Positions 1-12,266 of a stretch of DNA of 64,000 nucleotides are shown piece by piece (positions within the stretch are counted from its first letter, which is position 1; each line of letters opens with the position of its first letter). Source of the stretch: Helianthus annuus (Eukaryota; Streptophyta; Magnoliopsida; Asterales; Asteraceae); assembly GCF_002127325.2 (NCBI RefSeq), contig NC_035435.2:8802423-8866422 (forward strand), read 5' to 3'. Position numbers and translations under genes: made by a program. Under the pieces are notes generated by a model, which had not been told where the DNA came from, searched no databases, and worked only from the letters and a program-made list of their open reading frames with translations.

Positions 1-17
1 TGAGTGGACGTGTTAAC

Positions 18-127
18 ATGACTCAAGCCTAGTTGACGGCTCTGATTAACGAACAAGTTGCTGCGGCACTTGCAGCCGCCCAAGCAGGAGGTATATCCTG
101 CAGTAGCAACTCACTCTAGGATCTTTA
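18..127 (+). pseudogene. Element A gag, N-terminal fragment
   Basis: From the ATG at 18 the frame reads a short start, a TAG at 30-32, then an alanine-rich helix (LTALINEQVAAALAAAQAG), the usual N-terminus of Tekay-type Gag. The frame that joins the downstream gag is a different one, so a small indel lies near position 90. The fragment ends at 127, where solo LTR B begins; its last five bases (CTTTA) are the left TSD of B. The stop at 30-32 fits a C-to-T change of a glutamine codon. Confidence 0.75.
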
Positions 128-2898
128 TGTCACACCCCAACCGATGGCGGAATCATCGGGGCGCGGCACTGAGCGAAACAGATTGTCCAGAAGTTTCCAC
201 AACAACTATAATATAAATTCAGTTTAAATGACACGTCCCATACCGTGTCCCAAATAAATAACAAGTTATCATAGAAAGCATCAAGACAGGAAATTCCGTT
301 CCAACAACTCAGGTTTAATTATTACAGACAAGTGTTTATTGTTTCTAGACTCCCTAGCCTTGTATGCATCACCACACGTCTAAGCATCCTAGCAACTTAA
401 GCACCTGTCACATACGTTAAAATAGAGTCAATACATAAAATGTAAAGGTGAGCATACAAGTTTGATAATAGCATATAGAGTTTCGAATAGTTTACGCATA
501 ACCGGCACGTACACAGAGAGCAATGATGCATGTAAATTATCGACATGGACCTATCAATACCAGTGATTGCGGGTTGACTGTCCGAGACAGTTCGCAATAC
601 ATGATCACCACCGTAAATCATGCAAGTAGATTGTCCTTAACAACCCCCGTGTGAACGGGTGCTGAGTCCAAACTATAGTACTACGTTGCTAAGGCAGGTA
701 GACAGCTTTCCACGTGTAAACATAATAACAAGCATACATTTAATCACGTAATACATGCGATCGGTTAGCGTTCAAATAGTTTGTATAGTGTGTTTGTTTG
801 TGATTTTGATAGGTAACGTATGTAACACCCAAAAGTGCTAAAGCAAAAAGGGTTCGAGTATACTCACAGTGATTGATTGTGGATTGAAAGGAGCGCTGAG
901 AGTAAGATTAGCCTGAATAGTTCGATAGCATAACGATAAGTAACGCGGAAAGGTAAACAAGTATGGATGGATCGAATGGGCTGGTCGATCGAACGGCAGG
1001 TTCGATCGAACGGCCTGTTCGATCGGCTGGTATATCCAATTGGACAGTCCTGTTCGATCGGACGGTTGGCTCGATCGGCTGGACCATTCGAGTGGATTGT
1101 TTCTTCCTCTGGTGTGTTTGTGTTAGAGGATTTGAACTTTGGAAGTTTTTGTTACAGTATTTGAGAACACTGAAGTGTTCCTACCTTTTCGAGTCGTTCG
1201 ATCGAACGGTCGTTCGATCGGCTAGCTCACTCGATCGGCTAGGAGCTTCATGTTAGTCCCCAACTGAATGTCACTCGATCGGACAGTCTGTTCGATCGGC
1301 TGACATTCTCTACTACGAACAAGTTGTGAAACGATTAAGTGTTGAAGCATAGTATCTCATGATCCGAACAGTAATGTTTACCCATCGAGTGACCCATTCG
1401 ATTGAACATTACTTCGTCAATACTATTCTTCAAAAGTTTGGGAGTGTGGGACCATGTGCTAGCCGATCGGCTGGCCCGGTCGATCGGCTGGCATATCCGA
1501 TCGGCTGGGCTGTTCGACAGCCTAGCCGTTCGGCCAGCATTTCTGACCTGGTCGGCCTTTCGTCTAACACTTGGTTGTTTGTTTATTTGTTATGCTTTCA
1601 AGTTATCTTGACAACGTGTTGAGCTATGATAACCTACGTTCCCACCTGTTCCCTTGGCTCGAACAGGAATCACCCAAGTCCGGCCGGTTGAACGGTTTGG
1701 GATGTCGGTTTAGAGTTTAACCGATATCGGTGAACCTTGTTCATAGAACCCGAATCTTGAACCTTCTAAACCATTTGAATGATTGGTTGGCCGGTTCAAG
1801 CTCCGTTTCTACCGGTCTGAAAGTATTGACTGTAAAAGAGTTGAAAGAAAGTTGGAAATCCTTCTTTCAATCCTTTACATTATGAAGATGTTTAGATCCA
1901 TGATGGATCTTAGCTTGTTTATGTGGAAATCGGTTAGATCTAAGCTAATCATAGTGGAATGAGGCCAAAACATGATGTTCTTCAAGAACACCATGATGAC
2001 ATCACCCAAGAACACTTAGATCTTGGTGATTTCACGGTTAGAATCCAAGTTTTGAAAGATAGAAAGGTGTAGAATCAAGTAATGATCAAGAACGTACAAG
2101 AATTAGAGTGAAAACTTACCGGGATTGAGAGAAATCTGAGAAAAAGGTGAAGAAGATAGCTGGTTCGGTCAGAGCTTTCCAAAAGTGTAAAGTATGACAA
2201 TGACAGCCCTATTTATAGGCTTCCAAAAGAGGAAAGTGTCAGCCGATCGGCTGGGATATCCGATCAAGTGGGCTGCTTGATCGGCTGGCAAGGTGCTAGC
2301 CGATCGGCTGGCCTGTTCGATCAGGATGCTTCCAGTTCGATCCGCCACGCACTTTGAGCATTTTGCGACGATTTTCGACGTTTCGATTTCGATGTACGAC
2401 GATACGAATACGATATGGTTTCTAGTCAAATTACTTTCAGTCCCAACTACTATATCTAACATACAATCTTCTATAAGTCACGTTTTGATGACGGTTTCGA
2501 TTTAAGTTTGATTGCCTTTCGAGTTTCGATTCGATTTTCGATTGATTTGCTTGAATACCACACCAAACATAAAGTAAACACGCACAAGTAACACATAAGG
2601 CACACACACACGTATATCAATACCACAATTCGCATAATTCGAGTCTCGAATTCGATTGATTGTTAGATCGGTTTGATTTCTGATTAGGTTAACTTTATCG
2701 CATTGTTACTTCCTATCATTCACAGTCGTAGATCGGTTCGCTTTGAAACACGTTCGATTACTTCGATTCTTGCTTATTACAACACTTACTCCACATAATA
2801 CAACTAACACACAAAATCGACTATCTATAGTCAAAGAAAGTCAAAGTTGACTTGGACTTTGACTTTGACTTTGACATTCAAAAACACGGGGTGTTACA
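128..2898 (-). mobile_element. Solo LTR B (2,771 bp) inserted in gag of element A
   Basis: On the minus strand this begins TGTAACACCCCG and ends GGGTGTGACA, with TG...CA termini. It is flanked by a perfect 5-bp duplication, CTTTA at 123-127 and 2899-2903, and no internal domain is present, so this is a solo LTR left by recombination between the two LTRs of a gypsy element. It has no coding capacity; short open frames inside it are not genes. It carries a dense set of CGATCG-containing repeats (about 960-1560 and 2235-2345) and a run of TTGAC motifs at 2840-2875, near the 5' end of the LTR in its own orientation. The family was not identified further. Confidence 0.92.
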
Positions 2899-2903
2899 CT
2901 TTA

Positions 2904-5900
2904 GATCCTACACTCCTAAACCAACTCTTGTGCTTAACCTTGTCCTGTTCTTACACACAACAGGTCAACACGCTCAGTAACCTGTATGCACCTTTAAGAC
3001 CTTCATGGACTGTCGTCCTAGCACATTCAGTGGCACTGAAGGAGCAGTTGGACTCCTCCATTGGTTTGAGAAACTCGAGTCCGTATTTGAGATGTGTGAA
3101 TGCCCTGAGGCTCACAGGGTGAAGTACGCCACTGGTACTCTCGAAGGCATTGCGCTGACTTGGTGGAATGCGCAAGTTCAGATGTTAAGGCTGGCAGCTG
3201 CTAACGCCACCCCTTGGAATGATTTCAAGGAACTAATCAAGCGGGAATACTGTACACGAGATGACATCCACAAGTTGGAGGTGGAGTTCTTCAATCTGAA
3301 AATGACGGGGTCAGAGATTGAGGTTTACATGAAAAGGTCAAACGAGCTGGCCATCTTGTGTCCAACTATGGTGGACCCTCCTATCAAACGTATTGAGTTG
3401 TATCTCAAAGGACTAGCACCAGAAATCTAAACTCATGTGACATCGGCCAACCTTGCTAATATCCAAGATATTACTCGTCTTGCTCATCGCCTCACAGATC
3501 AGGCAGTGGAACAAAACAAGCTGCCCAAACGTATCGGTGCTATTAATGCTACTACTTCCGCTACTCCCAGTGACAACAAGCGGAAATGGGATGGTGATTT
3601 AAGCAAGGGTTCAGCTATAGCTCAGTCCCAGGCACATCAGCGAAATACTGATAACTACCAGAGTCCTGGTCAGCAATCTTCTGGTAATCAAAGACAGGGT
3701 GGATACCGAGGAAACCTCCCAAGGTACAATACATGTAACAGGCACCACCATGGCCAGTGTAACAAGGGTCGTTGCCAGAGGTGTCTCAAGATGGGCCATG
3801 AAGCTAAAGATTGCAGGAGTTCACTACCTGCGGATCAGAACCAGCAACAACAACCACCAGCTCCACGAAACCAGCAGCAACAACAGCAGCGAGGCAACAG
3901 GGGATGCTATCAGTGTGGTGCTGAAGGCCACTTCAAGCGAGACTGCCCCCAGTTAAACCAGAATCAGAACAACAACAACAATAATCAGGGCAATGGGAAC
4001 AACAACGGGGGAAACAATGATAACAATGGCGCTAGGGGTCGAGCATTTATGCTGGGTCAGGGTGATGCAAGGAATGATCCTAACGTGGTGATGGGTAAGT
4101 TCCTTCTCGACAACTTTTATGTTACTGTATTATTTGATTCGGGTGCGGATACCAGTTATATGTCTCAAAGAGTTAGTCAGTTGTTAAAACGCACACCAAC
4201 ACCCTTAAACACCAAGCATGTCGTAGAGTTAGCTAACGTTAAGAGTCTAGAGGCCACACACATAGTTCAAGGTTGTAATCTTGTTCTCGCTAGTCAAACT
4301 TTCTCTATCGATCTCATTCCCATAGTTCTGGGTAGTTTCGACATCGTCATTGGGATGGATTGGTTATCCCAACAACAAGCGGAGATCTTATGCAAGGAGA
4401 AGATTGTTCGTATTCCCTGTTCTGGCAAAGAACCTCTCGAAGTTCAAGGCGACAAGAGTGGTGCCGTGGTCGGCATCATCTCCTTCCTGAAGGCCCAGAA
4501 GTGTTTACGAAAGGGCTACACTGCCATTTTGGCACTGGTTACTGACGCATCATCGAAAGAGAAGAGATTAGAGGATATTCCTGTAGTGCGTGATTTTCCT
4601 CAAGTGTTTCCAGAGGAATTACCTGGGCTACCGCCTCATCGCCAAGTCGAGTTCCAGATCGAGCTAGCTCCAGGAGAAGCACCAATAGCTCGTGCATCGT
4701 ATCGCTTAGCTCCATCGGAATTAGAAGAACTGTCCAAATAACTACAAGAGCTCTTGGATAAGGGCTTTATTCGTCCTAGGTCTTCGCCTTGGGGAGCTCC
4801 AGTACTATTTGTGAAAAAGAAAGACGGTACCTTCAGGATGTGCATCGACTACCGTGAACTCAACAAGGTGACCGTAAAGAATCGCTATCCTCTTCCACGC
4901 ATCGACGACCTGTTCGACCAATTGCAAGGGTCGAGCTATTATTCGAAGATAGATCTGAGGTCAGGCTACCATCAGCTGAGAGTCCGGGATGAGGACGTCT
5001 CCAAAACAGCATTCAGAACTCGCTACGGCCACTACGAGTTTCTAGTTATGCCATTCGGGTTAACAAACGCGCCTGCGGTCTTCATGGATCTTATGAACAG
5101 AGTATGCAAGCCTTACTTGGACAAGTTTGTGATTGTCTTCATCGACGTCATCCTGATCTACTCTAAGAGTCAGGAGGAACACGAGCAGCATTTACGCCTC
5201 ATTTTGAAACTCCTTCGAACAGAACAGTTATACGCCAAGTTTTCGAAATGCGACTTCTGGCTTCGTGAAGTCCACTTTCTAGGCCACGTGGTAAACAAGG
5301 ACGGGATTCATGTGGATCCATCCAAGGTAGACTCGATTAAGAACTGGCCTGCGCCGCGTACACCAACGGAAATTCGCCAATTCTTGGGTTTGGCAGGGTA
5401 CTACAGAAGGTTTATCAAAGACTTCTCGAAGATTGCGCAGCCGCTTACACTACTGACACAGAAGGGTGTCCCCTACCGTTGGGGTAGTACTCAGGAAACA
5501 GCTTTTCAGCACTTAAAGGATAGGCTCTGCAGCGCACCTATTCTCTCATTGCCAGAGGGCACAGACGATTTCGTGGTTTATTGTGACGCATCAATACAGG
5601 GTCTTGGTTGCGTATTGATGCAACAGGATAAGGTCATTGCCTACGCTTCGCGCCAACTTAAGATCCACGAACGGAACTATACTACACATGATTTAGAGCT
5701 GGGAGCTGTTGTTTTCGCGCTTAAGATATGGCGACATTACCTGTACGGTACCAAGTGCACCATCTACACCGATCACAGGAGTCTCGAGCATATCTTCAAG
5801 CAGAAGGAATTGAACATGCGTCAACGGCGATGGGTCGAACTTTTAAACGATTACGAATGTGCCATCAAGTACCATCCAGGCAAGGCCAATGTAGTGGCTG

Positions 5901-7507
5901 ACGCCCTCAGTCGAAAAGACACTGCACCTAGACGCGTACGAGCATTACAACTTACCATCCAGTCTAGTCTTCCGGCACAGATACGAGATGCTCAGGTAGA
6001 AGCATTAAAACCAGAAAACGTCAGGGCTGAAGCCCTACGCGGCTCAAGGCAACAGAGAGAACAAAAGGAAGACGGCGCCTACTACGTAACAGGATGCATC
6101 TGGATCCCACTTTATGGCAACTTACGCGAGCTTGTAATGGATGAAGCACATAAGTCTCGCTACTCGGTACATCTAGGTCCGGATAAAATGTACCACGATC
6201 TCAAAACCACGTATTGGTGGCCTAGCATGAAGGCCCACATAGCAACTTACGTTAGCAAGTGTTTGACTTGTGCGAGAGTCAAGACAGAATATCAGAAACC
6301 CTCAGGCCTACTCCAGCAACCAAAGATACCACAATGGAAATGGGAGGAAATTTCCATGGATTTTGTTACTGGCCTGCCTAGATCTCAACGTGGGAATGAT
6401 ACTATTTGGGTGATCGTGGATCGACTCACAAAGTCTGCACACATCCTGGCTATTAAGGAAACGGATAAGTTCTCCACTCTAGCAGACGTTTATCTCAAAG
6501 AAGTGGTTTCGAGGCACGGGGTGCCAACCTCTATTATTTCCGATCGTGATGCACGCTTTACTTCAGAACTGTGGCAAGCAATGCACAAATCTTTCGGCTC
6601 ACGATTAGACATGAGCACAGCTTATCACCCTCAGACGGATGGGCAGTCTGAGCACACTATCCAGACTCTAGAAGACATGCTTCGGGCATGTGTTATCGAT
6701 TTCGGCAACAGCTGGGAAAAACATCTCCCTTTGGTGGAGTTTTTGTATAATAACAGCTACCACACCAGCATCCAAGCCGCTCCATTTGAGGCATTGTACG
6801 GGCGTAAATGCCGATCACCTCTTTGTTGGGCAGAGGTGGGTGATAGTCAGATTACTGGTCCAGAACTTGTGGTAGACGAAACGGAAAGAATTGCTCAGAT
6901 ACGGCAACGAATGGCGGCGACTCGTGACCATCAGAAAAGCTACGCTGATAAGCGCAGGAAACCACTCGAGTTTCAGGTTGGGAATCGAGTGCTACTCAAA
7001 GTCTCACCTTGGAAAGGTGTAGTTCGTTTTGGCAAACGAGGCAAGCTCAATCCGCGGTATGTCGGACCGTTCGAAATCATAGAAAGAATAGGCAAAGTGG
7101 CCTACAAACTAAACCTACCAGCAGAACTCGGTGCAGTTCACAATGTTTTCCACGTGTCGAATCTGAAGAAGTGTCTGTCAGATGAGACCCTTATAGTTCC
7201 TTTGAAGGAGCTCACTATCGATGAACAGTTGTGATTCGTCGAAGAACCAGTCGAAATCACGGACCGGGATGTTAAGGTCCTCAAGCACACCAGAATACCT
7301 CTTGTTCGAGTTCGTTGGAACTCCTGTCGTGGCCCAGAGTTCACCTGGGAACGCGAAGATCAGATGAAACAAAAGTATCCCCAACTGTTCGAAAACAGTA
7401 CAACCACTACTGAGGCCGAAGCTACTGCGGAATTTCAGGACGAAAATCCAAACCAACGGGGGGAGGATGTGACACCCCAGGAAAACCAGGAAAACCAAAC
7501 AACTTAA
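2904..7507 (+). pseudogene. Element A gag-pol polyprotein, decayed
   Basis: One reading frame runs from 2906 to 7507 without a frameshift. It is cut by four nonsense codons: TAA 2978-2980, TAA 3428-3430, TAA 4739-4741 and TGA 7232-7234. Order of domains: Gag (from about 2987), two CCHC knuckles (about 3773-3814 and 3907-3946), aspartic protease with DSG near 4138, RT from about 4760, RNase H about 5570-5930, and integrase with an HHCC finger about 6150-6285. The DDE core follows (Asp in MDFVTG about 6357, Asp in SDRDARF about 6540, Glu in GQSEHT about 6650), then a chromodomain-like tail ending at a TAA at 7505. In RT the usual two-Asp motif reads FIDV at 5138-5149, so the second catalytic Asp is lost. 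The element cannot make an active polyprotein. Confidence 0.93.
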
Positions 7508-7569
7508 CTAGCTTCCTCAGTAACCGCGTGCTAAATTTCGGGACGAAATTTCTTTCAACTTGGGGATAA

Positions 7570-9722
7570 TGTGACAACCCGTATTCCAGAACCTTTTGAT
7601 GCAACTTGTATGAACGTTACTTGATTTATTGATGTGCTTGATTTCAATGTATGTTACAACGTTGTTATATTATGTGCTACGTGATTTATATGAATGCTAT
7701 AAGTATAGTTGCACAACACTTGTCCTAATCGCACAAGCCCTTTTGGGCGTACACTTCTCTTTCTCGGCTCACTATACTTGGACTCGAGACCTAGAGGGCA
7801 GCCCAATGAAGGGTTCGGCCCACCCCCTTATGCGAAGACACATAACCCAATGTGGGAGTTTGATTCTCATAACTTGCAAAACTAGAAACACACAAACCCT
7901 ACATCTTTCTCTTTTCCTCTCTCGAAACCGGCGACCCCACCCCCATCCCTTGAAGCTTTCGGATTAACTCTTGTTTCATCCTCTAATCCGATTAGTGTTT
8001 ATTGTTGGTTGTATTATACATGATGTTGTGATATATATGCTCTACATGATGAATTAAGGGATGAAATATAATTGATGGTGTTATAAACTTTAATGTTGAT
8101 GTTCTTGTAATCGGCTCCTATATATATATTGGATAGTGTTCATATAAATCGAATGGATTGAAAACATGTTAACAGATTTATGATGATGATTCGGAGAAGT
8201 GATTTGCTATCTTGAATGAATTGATGTACACATGAACTAGGGTGCATGTTAGTCTAGAATCCGCTAGTTTAATGATCCGATTGTTTGTTTCGTATGATGA
8301 TGGGTTGATTGTTCTTGCTTAGATCATGATTAGGGTTGCTGAATATTCATGATTGCTGTTAAAAGTGTTGTTTAATCTGATTTGCGAAACTGCCAAAGTT
8401 GTTTGCTGTTTTTACGGAATTATTGAGCTGCAAATTAAGGAAATCAGGAAGTCAGTTACATCTTCCGGTCTCGACACAGATTGCGAGTCGAGAACTCACT
8501 ATCTCGACTCCAGACCACACCACACTGGCACAAACAAACATGACTCGAGATCACGATTGCGAGTCTCGTTGCGACTCGAGATCGCCTAGTCTCGAGTGAT
8601 GAACGTATGACCCGAGACCACACTGTCTCGACTCGAGATCTCTAGTCTTGACTCGAGACCCCTTAATCACACATTTTGTTGGACTTGTGTACTGTTTCAA
8701 GCCCAACCACTTGGGCTGCATACTTGGGCTTTGTTTGTTACGTGATGCTACTGTTGAGCTCGTATGAACTGTTAACTGCCATGATTATACATGTAAGTCA
8801 TGATCAATACTTGTATGCAACTTGTTAGTATATGTGTAGAAAACCATACATGCATTAGTTAAACCATAAACCTGACTTGTATGGTAACCATGTTAGGACG
8901 TGGTTGACCACATACAACTCAAGTGACCTTTTGTTTATCTGCCGAGCAAACCAAGGTGAGTTCACACTCTTACCAAGGCATGGGATTCCCGGGGTTGGGA
9001 ATGGGATTGATTGATTACTTGTACTTTCATCGTTACCGGAATACGTACCACTGACCTCGTTAGGGGAAGGCCACTTATAGATACAGCTAGACTAGTAACA
9101 CATGGGAAGCCTCCACTAATCTTCGCACACATGCCTAGAATGGCCGCGATACGAATACAATACCAATCTTCGCACACATGCCTGGAATGGCCGCGATACG
9201 AATACTAATCTTCGCAAACATGCCTAGAGGGCCGCGATACAAATATAACTAGTCTAGAATACATGGGAAACCCCCACTAATCTTCGCAAACATGCCTGGA
9301 AGGCCGCGATACAAATAAATACGATACATGGTTTACAAAACGAACACGTGATTTACGAAACGAATACTATAACTAAACAACCAACTGTGAACTCGCTCAA
9401 CTTTGTTGTTGACTCGTTGTTACATGCCTTGCAGGTCAATAGGTACTCAGGGAGCTTGCACTGGGAGGCGCGGTCGTTGTGGACATGGATCGGGGATGCC
9501 ATGTTAAACATTTATGAAATTTCAAACTTAGTACTTACGTTTGGGTTTTTCACAAATATGCTTCCGCTAAACACTTACTATGCTTTGTTTTGAACACCTT
9601 TCATATTGTTTGGTTGATTACATTTATGACTATTTATGTTCAATATGATTGGTGGCTTGATCCTGGTCATGTCACGCCCCCATACGGTGGTACTCCGCGT
9701 GTGGATTTTTGGGGGTGTGACA
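7570..9722 (+). repeat. 3' LTR of element A (2,153 bp)
   Basis: Starts TGTGACAACCCG after a purine-rich stretch (CTTGGGGATAA) and ends GGGTGTGACA. Two internal repeat zones are visible. About 8465-8660 is packed with TCTCGA/TCGAGA palindromic words. About 9095-9315 holds four imperfect ~50-bp units containing CATGCCTRGAATGGCCGCG. The last ~60 bp form a large dyad (GTCACGCCCCC against GGGGGTGTGAC). A second LTR of this family, in reverse orientation, begins at 62356. Short open frames inside are not genes. Confidence 0.88.
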
Positions 9723-9786
9723 CGAAGTGCCGTTATGAGCACTCCCTTGGGAGTTAACTGCTCTGTTGCACCCGGAAGCCTTCAAG
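9723..9786 (+). pseudogene. Element D gag fragment between elements A and C
   Basis: Sixty-four bases lie between the end of the A LTR and the start of the C LTR. They have no stop in the frame that runs on into the D gag at 18451 once C and one copy of its TSD are discounted. The last five bases, TCAAG, are the left TSD of C, and the first five, CGAAG, the presumed right TSD of A. Assignment to D gag rests on this frame continuity. Confidence 0.7.
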
Positions 9787-12266
9787 TGTAACAACTCTCA
9801 CTAAAAATATTATTTAATATGATAATTATCCAATAAGGAAACCCTAATTGAGACACCCAAGTAATTCTGCACAAACTCTAAAAATTCCAGAACAATCGGA
9901 ATCAGGATCAGGGCCCCTAAAACTCAAGGGGGGTTAACCCTAGTTGAACGATTATTCATTTAAATCGTTGTTTAACTCTAATTGGACAACACTATTGATT
10001 CAGCAAGCCTAGTCCCGAACCTAGGCGGCCTATAATTAGACTGCTTCCCTTACGGACCGTAAGGGAGGTGGCATACGGTCCGTAAGCATGTCCAAAAATC
10101 AGTATAAATAGCCGACCTTGGCACTTGAATTCTGTGTTTAAAACGACGTCTAAAGCTTCTGTGTACGTCGAGTTATTCGCTGTTCACTTCACAACACACA
10201 CAAAATCACTAATTAGTGTAGCGGGGTGCTGCTACGATGCCGGGTATTAACTCGATCGCTGTTCAATTCTTTTCTTTCCGTCAGCTTTTATTTTTGTAAA
10301 TAATAGCTCGGGATTTTACCCTCTAAATCCCTAAACTCTGCCCGTTATTAGGGTAATAACTCTAATCACTGGTACGATACTTTATCCGATCGATTATAAC
10401 TATCCAACGATTGTCTGAGTGCTGCTCAAATTGAGTTATACTTTGTTATTCATCGTGATTTCGACTTGAATGTTTGAGTGCTGTCCGAACTCGGGCTATA
10501 CTCTGTCATTCGTTGGGAATCCGCTGAATTGTTAAGTATTGCACTTGTAAATCATTGTGAGGGTTTTATCTCGTGATTGCCGTTAAAGTGGAATTGAGTT
10601 AGTACACTAATACGAGTTCCATTGTGTCTAGAAATTAGAAATCGTAATCAGGAAACTGCTAGAGTACTTAGTAGCTAAGTAAACTTAATAGTTAAATAAA
10701 CTTAGCAGCTAGGTTAACTGAGTAGGTTAATTAATCTATTAATTAAGTTCAGTATTAATTAAGTGGGATTAATTAAGCTAAACCAGATTAATTAAGCTAA
10801 GTACGATTAATTAAGTTAAGCAAGATTAATTAAGCTAAGTAAGATCTACTAATCACCTAAATAGATATATATATATATATATATAAATATAAATAGATAA
10901 TATCAAAGGAAGGTGCTAGGAAGGTGTAAGAGGATAGATATCTGTGTATAGGAAGCTTCCTAGAAAATGCATAAGTAACTTCCTAGAAAAGCTATAGGAA
11001 ACTTCCTAGAAATACAAGGGAAACTTCCTAGAAATACAAGGGAAACTTCCTAGAAATTTCCTATTTCCTACCTATAAATAGGAAGCTTAGGAATTCATTT
11101 TCCTTTGCTCATTTCTCTTCTTCTTTACTCTATACCTTGGTGTTATAACCAATAATCACCAAAGCGAAGTTCTGTCCGATTGATTCAGGAACCAACGAAC
11201 GAATGCCAAAGTGTTGTACTTTGTGAATTTCGGTAAACGGAATCCAAAGTACTATACTTTGTGATTTCGGTAAACAGAATCCAAAGTACTATACCTTGTG
11301 ACTTCGATAAACGGAATCCAAAGTGTTACATTTTGTGAATTTTGTTAAGGTTCGAATCTCGTGACTACCGTTAGGTTTGATTTGGGTTTTACACAAATAC
11401 GTATTCCATTCTGTTAAACTATATGTTTAACTACCGAAAATACTTCCCACTACACACTCACAATCAAACAAACTAATAAATCATCAGAAGATCCAGAATA
11501 ATAAAGTGCATGCTTAATTATCGGAAGAAGTAGAATCAAGAAGCTTGTTAACTCAATCTTGCATATTTATAAAGTGAGTCATTCTCTTTTTATCAGCTGT
11601 TTTACAAAAAACTCCAAATTATTTTCAAAGTTATTATTACAGGGATTAAGTCTATGTAATCACCAAGTTACAGCCGGTATGTGGGGTTTTGTATACATTA
11701 CTTATTTCCCGTCACACTTGGACAACGAGTTAGCCAAGGGGTGATCTGACCACAGTCACAGACACCATTTGGACAACGAGATAGCCAATGGGTAGTCGAG
11801 TGACAAGTACTGTGGGTAGTTGGTTTGATATCAGAAACATTGTAATTCCCCTTAATACTGTAAATTATAACAAATCTGTTTTTATAAAACCTGAATGAAC
11901 TCACTCAGTATTTCCCGCTGACAAAACCTTTTTAAAACGCGTTTCAGGCAATTACAGTATATTGGAGTAAGGATTGGATCCGGCACTGAAGGACTTCAAG
12001 AAGTGGCTTATTTTATTAATTAAATCAAATTAAGAAATATTGTTTTATATAATCAAATTTATCTATATTAAAGCTACCATTATAAAACATGGGTTTCATC
12101 CCATCTATTTTATAAACAAAATCTGGTGTTTTTAAACTCTGATAATTTTCCTAACTCACGGTCCTGATGAAATTTTCGCTGCAATGTTTTTCAAAAATAA
12201 TCACTGGTACCACTGGACTGCTCGCGGCTCCCGATTCCGTCCAGGATGGGGTCTGGGGTCGTGACA
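9787..12266 (+). repeat. 5' LTR of element C
   Basis: Starts TGTAACAACTCTC and ends GTCGTGACA. A TATA box (AGTATAAATAGCC) lies at about 10101-10113, preceded by two inverted copies of a TACGG-N-CCGTA dyad (10048-10066 and 10072-10086). Downstream are several short tandem arrays: GATTAATTAAG units (about 10735-10850), an (AT)n run near 10866-10885, and CTTCCTAGAAA units every ~24 bp (10955-11060). Four ~48-bp units that begin CCAAAGT follow (11206-11345). Confidence 0.9.

Larger units (their letters stand above)
1..9722 (+). mobile_element. Element A: Tekay/Del-like Ty3/gypsy chromovirus, 5' part outside window
   Basis: The window opens inside gag of a Ty3/gypsy element that runs through protease, reverse transcriptase, RNase H and integrase to a 3' LTR starting TGTGACAACCCG at 7570 and ending GTGTGACA at 9722. 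The order PR-RT-RH-IN is that of gypsy elements. A chromodomain-like tail (GPEFTWERED near 7330) and an LTR longer than 2 kb point to the Tekay/Del chromovirus lineage, which is known to insert into heterochromatin. The bases after the LTR, CGAAG (9723-9727), should be the right TSD; the left copy is out of view. A is interrupted by solo LTR B and lies within element D. It is dead: several nonsense codons and a changed RT catalytic residue. Family-level call is firm, lineage moderately so. Confidence 0.9.
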
